In this document: positions 49,901-55,900 of the stretch, piece after piece | How positions within the stretch are numbered: the stretch's first letter is position 1 | Layout: each line of letters starts with the position of its first letter | Source: Echinochloa phyllopogon | Lineage: Eukaryota > Streptophyta > Magnoliopsida > Poales > Poaceae | Direction: 5' to 3' | Assembly: GCA_033239725.1 (NCBI GenBank) | Contig: BTCW01000001.1 | Coordinates: 2,120,501-2,184,500 of the forward strand | DNA length: 64,000 nt | Notes under the pieces: model-generated | The model's input: the letters and a program-made list of their open reading frames with translations, nothing else | Databases searched by the model: none | What the model was told of the DNA's origin: nothing | Translations under genes and position numbers: made by a program

Positions 49901-52900
49901 GGCCCCCAACTGGCCCCGGTGGGAAGCTTTCACATCCCTGGGGCAAATGTTAGATCAGATGTTTCCCGAGCCCAGGGAGACAGGATTGGCGTCGTTACTG
50001 TTTAGGGTCTTTGCTGTGGGCTGTGTCTCAGGTTGGTTGCGGACTAGCCTTGCAGCCCGGATGGATTCCTGGAGTGCCACCTCTGCAGAGTGTAAACTAT
50101 ATGTATAGCCGTGTCCACGGTTACGGACGACCCGCTTCTGATAAGTTCCGACTAGCATGGGAATCTGCTTTCTTACCTCATCCTTGATTTGGGTTATGAG
50201 AGATTGGTCTAGCGTTGCTGATGAGACGAGGTGGGGAGGGAGCTCACCGAGTCGACTAGTGAGTGAAAGGCGTTGGTGGATGATGTTTGCGGGAACCTGC
50301 TGTGGCAGGACGAGCCCGATGCGAATGTGAGGCTGATGGTTGGATTTGGGGAGTGGATGTGCGTGTGAGAGAAGGAGTTGGTGATGAGATGAACTTGGGT
50401 TATTGCTGCTGCTCGCATAAGAAAACCCTGGCTCAAACCTTGATTATTTCTATACCCTAGATTAGGCCACTTTAAAGCTTGCATCATATTATGGTTGGTG
50501 ACGTGGACCTGTCCCATTTCCTTGGGGACAGACTTTGGGTTCTCAGGTGAAGACCCCGACCACGAGTTCAACCAGGACGGGTGGTACGATTGAAGGGTGC
50601 GCGCTATGCTCAAGGATGCCTGTGGAGGAGTAGACCCTGATGATCTAGCTACCGCTGCGCAGTTGTTTCTTATTGTCGATTTAGCCCAGAGGGCTTGTAC
50701 CAGACGCTATGTTTTATATATGTCATGTATTGGATCTTTTATCGTTGTATGGATGTGATATTCGACTGAGATGAGTTCTGTACGAGATAGCTGCTATTCC
50801 TGGGACTATCTCGAGGGTACAGGGAGTCGGATTCTCGTCGTTGGGAATCCGGTTCGTTTCACTCAGGGCGAGTAGTTGTTCTGGAGTATTGAGTTTCCAG
50901 CCATTCGACCGTGAAATCAGCTAAAGCTTGAGACTTGATTGCCTTTTGTGATGTAAAAGTGAGATCATATGCGGCTATTTCTGCTTTCCACTTGCTGATT
51001 CGTCCAGTTGCATCAGGATTGTGAAAAATCTCACCTAAGGGAAATTTAGTCACAACAGTAATGGGAAAAGCTTGGAAATAATGTCTTAACTTTCTGGAGG
51101 TGATAAAGATGGCGTAGAGCAGCTTCTGTACTTGAGGATAGCGGATCTTGGATTCTGAAAGTACTTCGCTGATGTAATAAACCGGCCTCTGAACTGGAAA
51201 GACATGGCCTTATTCCTTTCGTTCGACCACAATGACTGTGCTGACTACGTGTGTAGTAGCCGCAATATATAAAAGTAAGTGGTCAGTTTTGAGAGGAGCG
51301 ACAAGTACCGGAGGAGTAGTCAAGTATGTCTTGAGTTGCTCGAAAGCTTGATTTGCTTCGTCAGTCCAGATAAACTTGTCTTGTTTCTTGAGTAGCTTGA
51401 AGAACGGGAGACCTTTCTCTCCAAGTCTTGAAATAAATCTGTTAAGCACTGCAATGCACCCGGTAAGCTTCTGAACTTCCTTGATGCTTGAAGGAGCTTC
51501 CATATTGAGGATGGTTGTGATCTTGGAAGGATTTGCTTCGATGCCCCTGTGACTAACAATGAACCCGAGTAGTTTGCCAGCGGGGACACCAAAGACGCAT
51601 TTGGTTGGATTGAGATTCCATCGATACGTCCTGAGGTTGTCGAACGTCTCTTGTAAATCATTAATGAAATTCTCCGGTTCTTGTGTCTTGATTACCATAT
51701 CATCAACATATGCCTCTACATTCTTGCCAATCTGTGAAGAGAGGCAATTTTGTATGGCTCGTTGATATGTGGCTCCAGCGTTCTTCAACCCAAAGGACAT
51801 GGTGGTGCAGCAAAAGGCGCCAAAAGGTGTGATGAAACAAGTCTTGATCTGATCATCTTCGTTTAGTGCTATCTGGTGATAGCCTGAGTAACAGTCGAGG
51901 AAACAGAGTAGCGCGCATCTAGCTGTAGAGTCCACGACTTGATCAATGCGTGGTAAACCAATGGGATCTGGAGGGCAATGCTTGTTGAGATCTGTGTAGT
52001 CAACACACATGCGCCACTCATTGTTGTTCTTCTTCCTGATCAGGACTGGATTGGCCAACCACTCTGGATGGAAGACTTCTATGATGAAGCCAGCTGCGAG
52101 TAGTTTAGCTATCTCAGCTTTGATTGCGTTACGTCGTTCTTGATCGAAGCGTCGTAATCGTTGCCTCTTAGGCTTTGCGTCTTTCTGAACATTAAGGTTG
52201 TGCTCGGCAAGCTCCCTAGGAACACCAGGCATATCAGATGGTTTCCAAGCAAATATATCTTTATTAGCACGAAGGAACTTGACGAGCGCGTCTTCCTATT
52301 TACAATCTAAACTTGCCCCTATGAGGGCAGTTTTGGACGAGTCGCCCATCTCAAGGTCTACAGTCTTGAGCTGTACTTCTTTAGAGGGCTTGAAACTCGT
52401 ATGCGCAGGCTTCTTGGTGGGAACGTCTGATTCTTGTTCCGCTGATTTCTTGGACAGGGCGAGTACTTCCATCATCTGAGTTGGGACTTGAGCAGCCGCA
52501 GCGAATTCTACCGCCTCTATATCGCAGTCATGGGAAATCTTGAGGTCTCCTTTGAGATAAAGGACTCCGTTGGGAGCTGGCATCTTGAGGACGAGGTAGA
52601 CATAATGTGGAATTGCCATGAACTTAGCGAGGGCTGGTCGCCTGAGAATCGCGTGATATGAAGTTTCAAAATCTGCCACCTCAAACTTGATGTACGCGGT
52701 CCTGAAGTTGGCTGTCGTGCCAAAGGTGACCGGCAACGTGACTTGCCCTAGGGGAATTGCTGCTTTGCCCGGGACAATGCCGTAGAACGGGGATTCCATG
52801 TGCTTCAGGTAATTGGTGATGTCAAGCCCCATCTTTGTGAATGTCTTGGCAAAGATGATGTTGAGCCCGCTGCCTCCATCGATGAGTACCTTGGTCAATC

Positions 52901-55900
52901 TGGCTTGTGCCACGACAGGATTCAGTACTAGGGGATACTTGCCTGGATTGGCAAAATTGGTCCACTGGTCGACCCTTGAGAATGTGATGGGGACCTCAGA
53001 CCACTTGAGGTATGTGGGAGTAGCTGGTTCTATCGCCATGATCTCGCGGAGAGATAGTTTCTTGGCCCGCTTTGACTGAATGAGGCTTTCTCCGCTGAAC
53101 AATACTGCACCGACGTTGTCGACTTGAGGGAAGCCATCGTCATGGTCATCATTGTCGTCATCTTTCTTCTTGCTCGTTGGATTCTTTTTCTCAGGCAACT
53201 CCCGCTTGTCGAATTCCTTCTTGATGTGGATGCATTGTGCCATCGTGTGCTTCCCATGCGGGTGGTATGGGCAAGGGATATTCATGACTTTATCCAGGTC
53301 AGGGGTGCTTTTCTTCCGCGTAGAACGCTCAACTGCCGCGACCGTGTTGTCTGGCTTGCGCTTGTTGCGGTTGAAATCACGCCTGTTGTTGTTGTTACGG
53401 CGCTCGGGACTACTCTTGTCTCGGTTACTGCCACCATTGGAGTTTTTGTCCTTGCGCTTGTCGAATCGCTCGCGTTCGCGATCTTCTTGATCTGCCCAAT
53501 CTGCAGCCATGCTCCTGAGCTCCGGAATGGTTTCTGGGCGTCGTCTTCCGAACTCTCGATGCAGTTCGCGTGCCCATAGACCGTCGTGAAAGCAGTCGAT
53601 GATCTCCCTGTCTGACACATCAACGATTGTGGCTCTTTTCTCAAAGAATCTCTTGATGTATTTGCGTAGAGTTTCACCCTTCTCTTGTTTGCAAGATGCT
53701 AATTCAAATCGGGTTCCGGGTCGTGCCCAGGTTCCCTGAAAGTTAGCAGTGAACTTGCGCGTGAGTTGTTCCCAGGTATCAATGGATCCAGGGCGGAGGC
53801 CTTCGAGCCATGTCAGTGGAGCGGTATCCATCATGATTGGAAAGTATCTGACTTTGACGTCATTGCTGCCACCCGCCATGGTGATTGCCGTCGAATAGAC
53901 TCGTAACCATTGTTCTAGGTCTTGTTTGCCTGTGAACTTCTCTATTCCAGTCGTCTTGAACTTCTGGGGCAGCAGGACTTTCTTGATGCGGCTGGAGAAA
54001 GCTGGAAATCCATCATATTTATCAGATGGAGAGCGATGTCTTCTTCCGCGGCGATCGTCATCTTCATCGTCATTGCGGCGATTCGAGTAGTAACTTGGAG
54101 AACCACTCGGTTCGGGGTCTTGGCGACCTCGGTCATTGCGATAGTTGCGATCGCGACCACGCGCAGGACGATCATTATTGCCGTCGTCGCCTGGGGGGTC
54201 GTTATCGGGTTGATTATCTCTGCCACGGCCATCACGTCCGCGATTAGTGTCGCGTGGCGGGTCTTGTCCCCGGCCCTGCGAAGGCTGCTCTTGATCAGCT
54301 GGGATTGGACCGTAGAGTTGTTCAAATTCAGTTCATCGACGAATCTCAGAAGCGATGCGATTGGCTCTGCTGGCGTCGATTTGGGAGCGGGCGTCCCGGC
54401 TGGCGTTAATCGTGTTGCGGAGATCGCCAGCTGGAGGGTTGGCCCTATTTCCGGTTTGCGGTGCTGCTGCTGCTTGGCGGATCACAGGTTGTCGTGTGTT
54501 TCCCTGTTGGGCCCGGCTTGGGTGAGGGGATGATACGGAACGGCTGCCTTGAGTTCTTTGACCTAGTGTCCTCTGGATCATCCCTGGTTCGCCATCGAGG
54601 TGAGGTTGGACTGCTGCGAGTAAGTCGAGTACTTGTTGCACCTGTGGCGAGTCGGGCATAGCTCTGATCATCTCAGCGGTGACGGTCAGATTGGTCGGGC
54701 CGTCAGGCAAAACGGGTTGATCTCCGACCATCTGAAAGTCTTGATCAAGATTCCGCATAGCGGCGGCGCGCCTGGCTGCATTGACGCGCCTTTGCCTGCG
54801 CTTGAGGTTCCTTGTACGCCTTGCCGTCTTCTGCTGATCCGTCTCGTTTGGTGCGGATGGTTCTTCATCAGAGATATCGCCCATAAGCTCTCGCTCGTAC
54901 TGATCTCCTTGTCCTTGTGCACCTGCCATGTAGACTTGTCTACTTGGATCGGGCCGTCGTAGGCTTACAGCGCCAGAGAAGTTATCCCCCGTTGAGTCGG
55001 AGGAAGAAGTAATCGAGGCGGTCTTGCCTTCTTGATAGGGCAGTTCCTCGAGTATAGCAGCGCTTAGTCTCGACTCGTTATCCTTAGATGAGTCAATGGG
55101 GATCGCACCAGGCCAGTGAACGAGTAGTCCTCCTGGTGAGTTGGTTACGACCAGCCCTGAAGGAAGGCGAACGAGTGGTTGTTCGAGGGTGACGTCAGAC
55201 TTGAAGTAGGCGCTGCAGTTGAATCGCGCAATATTGTCTGGCGCGTCGCTTAATAGGACCATGAAATCGTCTTCGCTTTCGTCTTCTGATGGTCCAGGGA
55301 CCAACTCAGAGTCCTTGCAACGATTCCCGATCTGGCTAGGCGATGAGCTTGTCTTATCGCCCAGCTTCGCGACGTACACCTGTTGATATACAGCCGCGGA
55401 ATTGGATAGGCCGAACGGGAATCGATCTGGGTGGTTACCCGATGGCGTGGCCGGCTCGGAGTCCCCAGCTCTTTCCATGTTTGGAAAAGAGTTGTACCCA
55501 GATTCGACTTGGAGAGTCCCGATCGGAGTCCGAGTCATTGTCGAAGTCGAACTTGATGTTGAAGTTGAGGTTGATGGACTCGTCGAGATTTGACTCTCGA
55601 CGAGATCTTGGAGCGGCTCCAGTGGAGACGCCGGCATCGAGTAGGGCCCCGGTCGATCTGCTAGGAACGACTCGAAACCGAGCTTGCCATCGGAGACGAA
55701 AATCCATGAGCCGATGACGAACGCCGCGCCTTCCTCAATGCCGCTTGCCTTGAAAGTTGATCCCATCGCGCCTAATGTCGAGCTTCGGCGAGATTGCCCC
55801 ACGGTGGGCGCCAAGTGTCGACGAATTATGTCGAGCACGTCTAACTGGGGATACCCCAGGGAGTAGATTTGTGTGGGTCTCGCCGAGTTCTAGGAACGAA

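Larger units (their letters stand above)
35102..50861 (+). mobile_element. Middle element: Tekay/Del-like solo LTR of about 3.8 kb (interrupted)
   Basis: The ends are TGTAACAACCC and GGTTCGTTTCA (TG...CA), flanked by CTCAG. Without the nested Sirevirus and one CCTTC copy it is about 3,838 bp. It contains no gag, RT or integrase, and I see no second copy of its termini inside, so it is most simply a single LTR left by LTR-LTR recombination. Long LTRs beginning TGTAAC(A)CCC are typical of Tekay/Del chromoviruses of grasses. The segment 47450-48720 is GC-rich with long chance open frames. 48890-49010 holds an array of TTGAC and TGACGTCA motifs, and 49000-50861 is ordinary sequence. A small non-autonomous element is the alternative. 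Confidence 0.75.
35097..50866. repeat. Target-site duplication CTCAG flanking the middle element
   Basis: CTCAG at 35097-35101 and 50862-50866. Deleting 35102-50866 joins the Gypsy codons CGC CCT GAG CAT TGG in one open frame across the RT/RNase H linker. This proves the boundaries. Confidence 0.95.
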
